Assembly (NCBI GenBank): GCA_019055375.1
Contig: JAHQIW010001340.1
Span: 248,001-312,000, forward strand
Direction of reading: 5' to 3'
Length of the DNA stretch: 64,000 nt
From: Parelaphostrongylus tenuis
Taxonomy: Eukaryota; Nematoda; Chromadorea; Rhabditida; Metastrongylidae
The notes under the pieces were generated by a model that saw only the letters and a program-made list of their open reading frames with translations, did not search any database and was not told the DNA's origin. A program made the position numbers and the translations under genes. Of this stretch, positions 42,240 to 53,200 are shown one piece after another (position 1 is the stretch's first letter; every line of letters begins with the position of its first letter).

Positions 42240-45130
42240 TTCATCAAGGCAGCTTAAGAAGAAGAACCATCTCGTTTCTCCACCTGAAAACAAACTACAC
42301 AAAGAAAGTGAGCTGTGGAAAGAAGTTTCGGAACGTAACACAGCATACGTCGATTCTTCCGCTAGTGGTTTTTCTGGAGTATGGGGCCTCAACTATTAGT
42401 ATCTATTCATATAGATTAAGAATCGAGATGAATTGAGATGAAGACCAAAAGTCGAGTGAGTTTCTGACATGTGCCGAGCTTAAAACACACTAAGTTGATC
42501 AAAAATTATGCGTATCGCCATGTGTCATTAGTATGGCCGTGGTAAAAGTTTCAGTCTATTCAACGTCATTTTTAATCCAGAGAAAGAGACTAATTCTCAA
42601 AGCATAAGTGAAGATGCCATCAGTCGTGAACGATTTAGGTATCAAACATAATTTTTTGAAACAACTAATAATCGAAAGCAGACGTTTACTGCAATGCCGC
42701 TTTGACAGCTTTCAATGTTTAGGAACTGGTAACTAAAGCAACGAAAAAAATTTTGCAAAAAATTAGATATTCTGAAATCGAATGAGGATGTTAAGATTGA
42801 ATGTAAGAGAACGTCTCAAACTACAGCTAAGTTGAAAATTCTAAACAGACCTTTGATTTCGAAAATTCGTGATTGAATGGCAGCGTTGAACCGCGTGGAC
42901 GAAAGATTATTACCAATCCAGGTCTGAACTCTTCATGTAATTCAGGGTTTGTTCAACACTGAGAGCTTTACCCATTATCCTTTTCATACTTAATTATTCC
43001 CAAAAAACCCTAGTTGGACGGGACGATTCTGATAGGATACTGCCGCACTAAGCAATTATGCAGCAAATAATGTGGCCGCTTTCAAAGCCCGGAAATATCT
43101 CTTCTCAAATAAAGTGATCCGATAGTAAGGGACAGTTTTTTGCTATAAAAAGACGAGAACTCATCGAAGAGATTTCTTCAAAGGGGATCGATGCTTACAA
43201 AGAGTGCCCTCATCTACGAGATTGAAACGAAAAATTGATTACGAACAGTCAACAAAGAAGTTTGCTGTAGAGAAGAAATTGAACAGTTTCAAAATAGAGA
43301 TGGTTGAGGAAGGGAGAAGAAACAGAAGGAAGCAATCGACCTTGAAATGAAGAATGACGATAACATCACAGGAAAACAGCTCCTTTTGCACCTCTCTGAT
43401 CCTAAGCAGTACCCCTTCTCAGCAGTGATAGGACAATAAATTTGAATTCTTTGATAATCCTCGATGATTGATAATTGACGATATTGATTTATTAACCTTC
43501 TAACTATTCACCATCATTTCAAACGAAACCGAATGCCATTACATCTTCCAACAATGTCTCATAATGAGCGCCATAAGTTGAAATACAGAAGACTGTGGAA
43601 ATGTAGAGAACTTCGCCAGCAAGACCCAGGCTCTCTTATTCTATCATATTTGTTGTATTTCTTCTATAAAAGTCTGAGCTCTTTCAAGAAACACAAGATG
43701 AAAGCCACAATCCAGAAAAGTTACTACTTTTTCAAAATTAAAGAGAAAAGTAGACATACTTACAGTCGATTGTTCAAACCTGGTCAAAAACATTTGATGT
43801 AATTTGTGAGAATGTACAAAGCCTGCTCGAAGCTGATACGTCAGTGGCACACGTACGTTTCGTTGGTATCGCTCGCTTCATCAGAGCCACACGCCTCACA
43901 CTGAACCCTACTTTGTAGCAGAACGGGAAGACGTTTTGGTGATGGCCGTAATCCATCGACTTAAAAATTATGCCAACTCAATATCACTGCGAATTTTTTC
44001 TGTAAACGCTTCATTAGGGCGCTTGTGGCGAAGTGGTTAAAGGTTCTTAAATTGATTGGTTCTTGATTGCTTGGTTCTTAAATTATATGAATTGATATTA
44101 ATAGTTGGGGTCCCCTACTCCAGAAGGCCACTAGCGGAAGAATAGGTGTATGCTATGTCACGTTTCGAAAACTCTTTCCACAGCTTACTTTCTTTGTGAA
44201 GACTGTTTTCAGGTGGAGAGACGAGATAGTTGTTCTCTTTGAGCTGCATTAGCGAAGAGAACTCGAATGAAGCCCAGCGGTCTTTTGTTAGATAGCTCTT
44301 TAACGTAAAAACTCAGCATTTTTTTCTCAGCTTTTCAATCAGAAGAATCGGACCACACCTCTAATAAAATCAAGAAAAGTGCTTTGAAGAGAAAGAGCTT
44401 TTGAAGAGATCAGGCAGCGCGTACCACTCATTACTCATTACAAACGTTGCAAAGAGTGTGGAGGAATAACGGTGAAAAGAAAGCGTTCTATGTGCTTCAA
44501 AAATGGCTCACTTTAGAAATTCCCATGTAATCTATATAAAGTGAAATTTTCATGAGATCTGTGCTATACAAAAACAAGACTTAAATCTTCTCAAATCAAG
44601 GTATGGAACTGATGGCGAACAGGTTCTTTTTGGCTGGAAGCTATAAGCTACGAGACTGCGATGACCTACATTTAGGCATCGCTCAAAAAGTCTAGATTAA
44701 CGAAGAAGTAGGAAGACGACTACGATATCCTTCGACGTGTCAAAACTTAAGATGAAACTCAACCAGTTACTCCAACAACACCTGCCTTTCCTCCTAGCAT
44801 GTGTGTAGTAGCATTGCGGCCAATGTCATTCTCTCGACCAAAGTATGGCTGCATCGATAATGAAGCCCTCTAATCGTGTGCCATCACATCTGCTTTGCCG
44901 CAATTATATCAGCTACATCATTCAACCTTGCCATGCCTCTAGAAGAGTTGGGACAGTGGACCGCATCACTTTCAAAGTTGCAACAGATGTTGAGAATACC
45001 TTAATGGGACTGAAGGTCAGAGCTGTCAGTGAGTTTTTGCTTCTATTTCAAAACGTTAACATCATTTGCTTCAGAATAGCAAATGAAGCAAACACGATAA
45101 CTGAAGAGCCTAATGTGGAAGTAAAAGAAT
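42240..45130. other. interior of the 4.5-kb element, no supported gene
   Basis: AT-rich, with two short plus-strand frames (43533-43802, Arg/Lys-rich; 44845-45132, moderately hydrophobic in the middle). Neither has family motifs. A box-A-like GGGCGCTTGTGGCGAAGTGG at 44019 is the head of a decayed SINE. Confidence 0.3.
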
Positions 45131-45164
45131 AATGTGAATAGATTTATGATACCTTTTTCCGAGT

Positions 45165-45440
45165 GTTTTATTAAGTCCACGCTCAGAATCTCATAGATAT
45201 TAATTGAGCCAATACGTCATGTGGTCTCGTAATGGGCTCTTGTACAGCCCGATACACGTGTTTCGATCTTACAGTCTCGTCGTCGAGCAGAACCTGTTGT
45301 CTTTCAGTCTTCTTAGCCTATCCTCTGTGGATGCTCCACTCTCCACATTAAGAAGTAGCGAAGACAAACGATTTGCACCCTAAGTCAAGTGAATTAATCA
45401 CCGAACTTATAGTGTTTTACATTCGATTGCTCTTTGGCAC
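45165..45440 (-). mobile_element. hammerhead retroelement, minus-strand copy
   Basis: On the minus strand the order is AAGAGCAATCGAATG, AGTTCGGTGATTAATTCAC, GGAGCATCCACAGAGGATAG, ribozyme, CACATGACGTATTGGCTCAA, then GACTTAATAAAACACTCGG. It lies head to head with the plus-strand copy at 45550. Confidence 0.65.
45234..45297 (-). ncRNA. hammerhead ribozyme, core damaged by a one-base loss
   Basis: Stem I GCTCGA/TCGGGC still pairs. GAAA, a short stem III and GTA are present. The core reads CGACGA instead of CTGACGA, so the essential U4 is missing, and stem II is cut to two pairs. Predicted inactive. Confidence 0.6.
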
Positions 45441-45790
45441 ATGTCATGCTGGCTCAAATAATAATCATGAGATATATTGAAATTCTAGCTTGCTCTTAAC
45501 AAAACACTCGAAATAGAGGCATAATATTATGAAGAAAATCAGCCGAAGAGCAATCGAGTGTACAACACTGTGGGTTCGGTGATAATTTCACCTAACCTAG
45601 AGTGTACGTCGTTCGTCTTCGTTACCTTTCATTGCGAGGACTGGAGCACCCACAGAGGATTGGCTAAAAAGACTGAAAGACGACGGGTTTTGCCCGACTG
45701 ACGAGACTGTAAGGGTATCGGGTTGTACAAGAACCCATCACCAGACGACATGGCATGTTGGCTTGAATAATAATTAGTAGTTATATTGAA
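45435..45790 (+). mobile_element. hammerhead retroelement, plus-strand copy with an extra 3' piece
   Basis: 45435-45515 is a tail-only piece (CATGTCATGCTGGCTCAAAT, then CTTAACAAAACACTCG). A full-length unit follows from about 45550 (CGAAGAGCAATCGAGTGTAC, GGACTGGAGCACCCACAGAG, ribozyme, ACATGGCATGTTGGCTTGAA). Tail followed by head in one orientation is what a tandem (dimeric) template would leave. Confidence 0.6.
45684..45738 (+). ncRNA. hammerhead ribozyme, GAAA and stem III deleted
   Basis: GCCCGACTGACGAGACTGTAA is followed directly by GGGTATCGGGTTGTAC. Compared with 16955-17015, about 14 bases are missing, including the GAAA core and stem III. Stem I (GCCCGA/TCGGGT) and the TTGTACA bulge remain. 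Certainly inactive. Confidence 0.7.
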
Positions 45791-46349
45791 GACTGATGAT
45801 AGTTTCTTAGAGTTATTTACTTCGTAATTACAGTAGAAAATACCGTTACAGAAGAAAAAGAATGTTGATGGGATCAAAAACAGTGTCCGTGTACACAAAT
45901 CAAAAGTAGCAAAAACTCGACGTTCATCAAACATTTCTTCGACCCTTGACAGCTAAGCAGTGGTCCTAGACGTGGTAATTCTTTCATGTGAGGGCTTCTG
46001 AATCGGCAGAAGAGGAAAAGCTTTGCACGCCAACTCGTTTAGGATTTTGATCGCTACCTTTAGAGTACAAGAGTACGTTATGTCAAGCCTTGTGAAGAGC
46101 ATCGCCAATCATACAAAAAATATCCTAATTACAAGTTGTAATGTTGTGCAGAGAGAACCTTTCTATTTGTATAGAAGGAGAGCTGAGCAGATCTTTTGTG
46201 TAAATCAACTGAGCTCTCCTGACTCCACAGTTTATGTATAGGTTCACCCAGATATGCAGGACGGATTTCACTCCCGAAGTTCTTGGAAGTATGAATGATA
46301 ACTGTGATTTGCTCTAGAGAAGTGTATTGTGTTATAGGCTTCGCACACC

Positions 46350-47096
46350 GCACTCATTACAAGGAAGAAGCGGAATATAGGTAAGCGTAAAATACTATGG
46401 TTTTTATAAGCAATAGCAATGATAACCTGTCGTAATCTTTATTTATATTCACACAATGGCATTAGCTCAGAAATAGCTCTGCATATGTCTCAAGGAAGAG
46501 ACATAGCCAGCTCACTATCTCTGTTTGATATATTAGACCGTTATGATCAATTATTTGTATCTGTGCACTCCGGTGTTTTTGAAAATTACCTCACACTTGA
46601 ATGTTTTCTTGTTAGGAGAGACGGTGGTCGATTAGGCTGCGAGTGTGATACAATATAGTGAGTTTTGACAAACATCTTGGCTACGAAAAAGCTGCACGTC
46701 TCAGTCGATACGATCGCGGCTGACGAGTTTCGCGAAGTAGTTTCTAGGGATGACAAGCTGTGAAGTGAGTTATGAATGGAGTGTGGAAAGGTAGTGAAGC
46801 GAGATTCCATCCTATTGAAACATTGGTCGTTTTTCTAGAATTCACAACATACCCATTAAGTTTTCGTGATGATCGTTATAATCAAATACCAATTTACTCG
46901 TTTAGGTACAGTTAACAACACCAGTTTCCACAACAATATCGATATTTGAGCAGAGAAAATTTCGATCGACTTTAAGTGAACTGTGAGAGATATACTTGTC
47001 ACGATGCAAGTTGCTATTGTACAAAGAATAATCAGGAAGCAACAAGAAGGCAATATGAATAAGTGCAGGCGACACAGTAGTAGTAGCTCTACCCGG
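46350..47096. other. intergenic stretch downstream of trpa-1
   Basis: AT-rich. Frames at 46419-46658 (plus), 46586-46810 and 46856-47125 (minus) have no splice or family support. The last is hydrophobic and overlaps the trpa-1 stop on the same strand. Confidence 0.35.
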
Positions 47097-47267
47097 TCAT
47101 ATTTTATCGCTCTTATGATAGTCAATCTGCAGTTGTTCCATAATTGAACGAATCATCGTCTCCGTCTGGAGCTGATTGGCATACATCAGATCAATGTTCT
47201 CCTGGAGATGTCGAATTCTGTCATCTTGCTCACTGATTACTCGACGGAATTCGATGAGCAACTCTTC
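47097..47267 (-). CDS. trpa-1: trpa-1: last exon, C-terminal coiled coil
   Basis: After TTATTTCAG the exon encodes EELLIEFRRVISEQDDRIRH and onward to DYHKSDKI, then TGA. The heptad pattern suits the C-terminal coiled coil that sits along the symmetry axis of TRPA tetramers. Upstream, a short exon starting at 48294 (LKKIHVKLVTREP) resembles the family's post-TRP strand. Its donor (48270 or 48217) and a preceding mini-exon near 48.35 kb are unresolved. Confidence 0.75.
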   Translation of the reverse strand, partial: EELLIEFRRVISEQDDRIRHLQENIDLMYANQLQTETMIRSIMEQLQIDYHKSDKI

Positions 47268-50200
47268 CTGAAATAAGAGCATGAAACTATGAGCTATGAG
47301 GCAGCAACTTTATACAACGCGAAACTCTATGCTTCTTAAATCAATACTAGGCACATTACAATTGGTACTACAAACACTCTTCGTGAAGATGTGGTCTAAA
47401 CCCCTGATGTCTTTATTAGCAGAAACACACTGACGACGACATGAGGTACGTACTCAAACATCTAAAGCAAACTGGCCCATTGCTCATCCAGCAAATACGT
47501 TGTGATCGGGCTTCTTCGCATAAAAGCAATTTTCTGCGCCTAATATTTCACTAAAATTTTTTTAGGATCAGACATTCGTCTATTGCGGACCTTGCAGCAC
47601 AGTCTACCACGTATGCTTTACTTGTACACCGAAATATATCTTGAATTGATAGAATGACCATAGGAAAACCTTTATTTTGGTGCTCATAGCAAATAAAAAT
47701 ATTAGCGTGCGAATAGCGCGTATTCATCGATGTGCTCAAACACGTTCGCATGGCATAACGTCATAGTGTCCATTCCACAACTGGATTGCCCTTCAAATTT
47801 CACTTTTAATACCTGCCTTTTTCTGGAGATATAAATAAATAAATAATAAATGTATATATGTATACAGATGTCGAGTTCTGATCGATCGAAAGAAGGCATG
47901 GTACGGGATGTGCTAACAATATAAATATTTGCAAAACTTCCATAATCTCAATTGTTCTTGCAGTGATCTTTCGCTGCTAATTTGATGCGTATGCCGATAC
48001 ATGTATTTCACAGCTTTCGCACACGAGACTTAACTGAATAAAAATTCTACGATTTTCAGGGATTATCACGGTGCCTCAAAGAATTGCATATATGATGACC
48101 CTTATCTGGGCCTAAATCGAAAAATGGTATGAGACAGTCTCATTCAACCGTCAAAACTCCGTGTGCCTTTGCCTCATTCAACTTGTTGTGATGGCGTGGA
48201 TTCACGTCAACAAAACCCTTGATGTTTTTTTATCAAGTTTCCTTTATTATCTGCTGGTTCGCGAGTCACCAGCTTCACATGGATTTTTTTAAGCCTGCGA
48301 AGAATTTCAGAAAGAGCACCTAAGAACTGATAAAATTACCTCTCTACTCTGCCAGTCCTCTTCCATGAGCACGGTGCTGGATGAATCAAATCCAAAACGA
48401 TTTCGAAGCCTTTTTAGTAGATTCGTTTGATTTGGATAGATTCGAACTGAGGATCGACTGGTCAGCTTACGAATATAAGGCATTGAGGCCTCTACTTGAA
48501 GTACGAGATCAGCCTGAATTATTCGTACTAATTATTCGTACTTACTTAGATTTTCGTGAGAAATAAATAAATATATAGTTAAGTCAATGCTGTCAAGTAA
48601 GGACAATGACTCTATTCCTCTTTACAAAAAAAATATCATTATTCGCGCACGTATGTGTCTGATAGCATCTATAACTGTAAATATTTAAGTGTGGTGGCAT
48701 CATTTCTTTGATCATGCATATGTCTATGTGTCCGTATACGAGCATGTGCATAGTGTGTGCCGACATAGTGCTCACTCATATATAATATATATAGGCATAA
48801 ATATCTATATATATGTCTAAATTTAATCATATGCCTATGCCGTATATATAGTATATATGCATATATATACACGTGTAGGGTGTATTTTTTGCTACTTTCA
48901 TGAAGCGAATGGCTTCAATTCTAATGTGTACTTCTCAAAGGTAATGGCATGAACACCTCAAGCTTTCTCATGTGATGTCATTCAAATTTTTTTGAATGAA
49001 CAAACATAGATGCTTTCATTATAACCACACACTAGTAATGAAATGTGATCGCCTACTTGCATGGTGAGTCTCTTCAGTCTTGCTTCTTCCAAAACTGATT
49101 TGATATCATCAACAGCTAAACCAACCTGAAACAGCATCAATTGTTATAGGGATATCTTTCAGGAAACATTTTTTTTTCTACGAGTTAATTGACGAATTCT
49201 TTCGATACAAATCGAGAGCCGTACCAGCAAATTCATGAGAAGTATAGTCATGATCACACAGAAGAACAGGAAAATCAGATAAGCTACGGCATGTCCGAAC
49301 AAGCGCTGCGGATGCGAGTCTTCATCTCCGTGGAAAATAGCGGTGAATTCGAACTCGCCAATCATCATTACCGTAGTCTTGAGTACAGCAGATGGCACTG
49401 AGGAAAACTCGGGCTGAAAATGAAGTTACGATTATCATCATTCCTAATAATCACTGCAGTTCCTGCGTGGGCTTACGTGCCACTCGTCTATAATCGCTTG
49501 CCCAAGTTACTAGTCGTTTTGATTGGCTATAGTGAATGCAGCTAAACTGGCAAACAGTCGAAAACGAGCAGAATTGGGAGCTTTATTGTCAGTTATGTCA
49601 GTTAAGAGTAAAGGACTAAATTAACTGACTCTGTTTTGCATCATCACGAAAAATGCGATACTGAACGCCAGAATAAACAGCGCGAATACAATGAAAAATC
49701 GCGAGAACGTCCGAAGCACATCGAAGAACATGACCACATAGATGCCGAATCTAAAATCTGACTTACCAGTTGTCAATAAAGTACATTCCTTTTTCATTAG
49801 ATTGTGTCAAAAAGAAGCGTGTATTTTGAAGGACGATTTTGAATCTGATAACCCTCTGGGTACGACGGGAACGCCGCCAGCCCGCCTCGTCGCGCATTTC
49901 GTCACTCTCCACGCAGGGCACTAAAGCCTGCCTGCCGAGCGCGACGAGTTAGGGTAGGCGGCGTGTTTGCGTCGTGCCCAAAAGATCGCACTCTACATAC
50001 ACACTGTTGATTAGTTGGGAACAAATGGAAGACCGACCTCACTCGCTGTAGGAGAACTTTATATAGGAGTGTTGGTAACCATTCGTAAACTGCGATTTCT
50101 GGCTGCAGCCCACGTCGTCGCTTTTTCGGAACACCCTTGTGTAACGGTGTGATCTGCACACAAAACTAGCGCACATTCCGCGCAGGACAGAACTCTTTCT

Positions 50201-53200
50201 TGGACTATTAGTAATATCAAGGTAGCATAATGCTTCCTGATGCTAATTTGTGCTTACATCTTAAAGACCGCTTCTTTGCAACGCAGCAGGTAAAGAAAGT
50301 CGGATTCGATGTGTGAGAATGGACGGCTTGAAGCCAGTTCACGTCGCGGTTGGTGTGGCGGCCATGTGACTGCTGACGGAATACTTCTCTACGCATTCAT
50401 GAGACCGTTCACTGACATCTGGTTACTAGTAGTCAAAAGAAAGAGCTATGTCCGGCTAGAAATATGTGCGTCTGGAGCCAAGAAATATCCTCTTGTAGCA
50501 ATGTCAAAAAAGTCTTATCGAAAACCATCGACGTAGGGCCTGTAGCACCAAGTCTCAGCTTTCCAATGGTCACTAACACTCCTGTGAAAAGTTTCTCTCC
50601 AGCGAGATCCGATCAATATGCTAGGCGGAGAAGAGTTTTTCTCTTCTGTTAACATCTATCTAAGATCCACAAAGTCTTGGTGGAATAATGCGGTTACGAG
50701 CAAAAATCAATTACGGTGACTCACAGCAGTGATGTAGATATTTCCACTATATTCACTTTGTATTTTACAAAGTATATTTGCAAAATTAGGACTACAATTA
50801 GCCATTATTTTCAGGTCAACAAAAATTAAATAAAATGGTTCTCTAATTTATGACAGATGATTTTATCAGGAACTAAATATTGCAAACTAAGAATCATTTC
50901 TTGCAGAGTAGCTTGTTCGAACATCATCAAGATTTGATTTATGTACAACTGGTTTGTTTAATTTAGTAACAATAGTTTTCTTTGCGCTCAATACATTCAC
51001 AAGTGCTCTACCTTTTTACCATCCAAAATTTTGCTTCTAATAAATGTAACACAATGTATAGCAGAGATTTCATCACTGGTAGAAATACCCACACTAGGGA
51101 GCAATCTGTGTGCATAATGTCAGGAGTATCCCCGTTAATGGAAAAGTCATAATGGAAAGGTGAATACCGATCCTTGGAAGAAGAAAAAGTGAGATTGTTG
51201 CTTCAGTTCCAACCAGCTTCAAGGTGGCTTTTGAATCGCAGCCAATTCTATGTCGAACCGCTGAGCAAGCGCTATACCCTTCGCACTAATCACTTAGGCG
51301 AACCTCAGTGAAGAGGGTGTAAGAAGCACGAATGTACTTCGAAAATTTAATTTTTCCATCGACTAATTCCTAAAACCTCGTTAGATCTTGAGTAGATATT
51401 TTCACGAACTTTTTATTGAGTCTTCACGAGGTATTGCATCTCGGTGATACACACACGTTTTGACGATTTCGCCCATTCATCAATAGCATACGCCACATAC
51501 TAAGAGTAGCAGGGGGGAAAGATGCCACGGTGCTCGTCAACTGAAATAATATGTGTTTCATTGCCTTTCTCACACACACACACACACACTCTCTCTCCTC
51601 TATATCATATATATATATATTTATTATTATTTATTATATTTATTTATTCATGGGATGGGAGTGCCGTGACCGAGTGGTTGTGATGCTTGTCGCGTCAACA
51701 CCAACGTCCTATGGAAGACCACGGCCAGAGTTTCCTCCAGATTGCAAGAAGACTCGCTCAGCCAGTATTCTACGTCATTCAAGAAGACGGAAAACGATTC
51801 GAATGCCAGGAGTACTGAGATCGGCGCAATAAAAATTGTGATGACGGGCGTGTTAATTAAATAAAACAAAACTATAACTTACATAACTCCACAGACCTTT
51901 TATATTATGTTTGTATGATAACAGCTACGAAACACTGTCCAAAAGAAAGGCGGTGCAAAAGCTAACAATTCAGCTGACTGGCATTGTGGCATCTTCGCCC
52001 TTTGCTATTCTTAGTGTAATGTGTGATACTGATAAGATGGGCAAAACCGTCGAAACGCAGGCATATCACTAAGATGCAATACCAGGCATCAGGCTCAATA
52101 AAAAGCTTGCGTAAATAAATCTATCAGAGGGGGCTTTGTGAATCCATTTCGTGAAACGGTGCACGATCTATAAGATGTTGAAGTTGGGAAAGAAGTACCT
52201 CGGTAGTTTTCGGATTAGTAGCAATAAGTTCATCCACGACAGAAATGCACAAACAGCTGCCATGAGCCATTGCCAATTCTGTAAAAGGAGTGATCAATAT
52301 AAGTGCATAGCTTCGTTGATACAGTAAAAGGAAATCAAAGATTACAAGAATTCACAAAGATAGCAAGGCACAGATGGGCCAGTTTTATGGTAAAAAAATC
52401 AGACGACAGATGGACGAAACGAACTGTAGAGTAGACTACACGTGCTTACACTCGATCTCGAGGATGATCACTTACACGTTAAGCAGTCGTGTTTGTAAGA
52501 AGAGTTAATCATCGTTTTCGCAGCAGCCGATATCTTACACATCAGGCATGAAACTCACGCCATTCGTCGTGCTCGAATTAGACCACCACCATAGACGACT
52601 ATCGCGAGAAGAAGGAACGAATGGAGAATGTGCTGTAGTCCGCACAGTTTGTGAGCACGGATCGTCCAGGTATGTAAGTATGGCATTTTTTTCACTAGCC
52701 AACAATCATTCGACTGTTACTGCAATGTCAAGTGATCTTTTCACCTGGTGTGCAATGTAGCATGTTCGCCGGCGATACTCTTACATGTAGGGATCGGTTG
52801 AACAGATAGGCATAAGTTGAACAGATACCAGGTGAGTTGAACAGATATCAGGTGTTACTCATCAGGCTCGACATGGAAACCAAGAAGTACGTTCAATACT
52901 CGAAATGCCATACCAGGCTTTTGAAAGACTTGAAGTATGCTGCCACTTTTTCACTTTTTTTTGTTTTATTTCACACAACCTGTCATCACAATTTACTGAG
53001 CGCGTCTCAGCACTTCTCTATCCGATTCCTCGCTTTTGCTCTCTACAAAGATCTCCGAATCTTTCCTGTAATGTTTCAACTGCTGCTTCAGGAATTCGTC
53101 TCCTTTATAAATATCGTGAAATGCTGGTAGAGACAACTTCTTGCAATATTGGAGGTAGCTAGCTAAGGTTTTTTTTAAAATGAATTCGTTGATTGATCGA

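Larger units (their letters stand above)
41865..46345. mobile_element. 4.5-kb element with about 340-bp terminal inverted repeats
   Basis: The left end (41870-42215) and right end (46040-46345) are inverted copies with moderate divergence. Shared blocks include ACAGTTATCATTCAT, ACTGTGGAGTCAG, AGATCTGCTC, CTTCTATACA and ATAACGTACTCTTGTACT. The interior shows no intact transposase; it contains a frame at 43533-43802, a hypothetical frame at 44845-45132 and a hammerhead element pair. It abuts the right arm of the palindrome. Confidence 0.6.
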
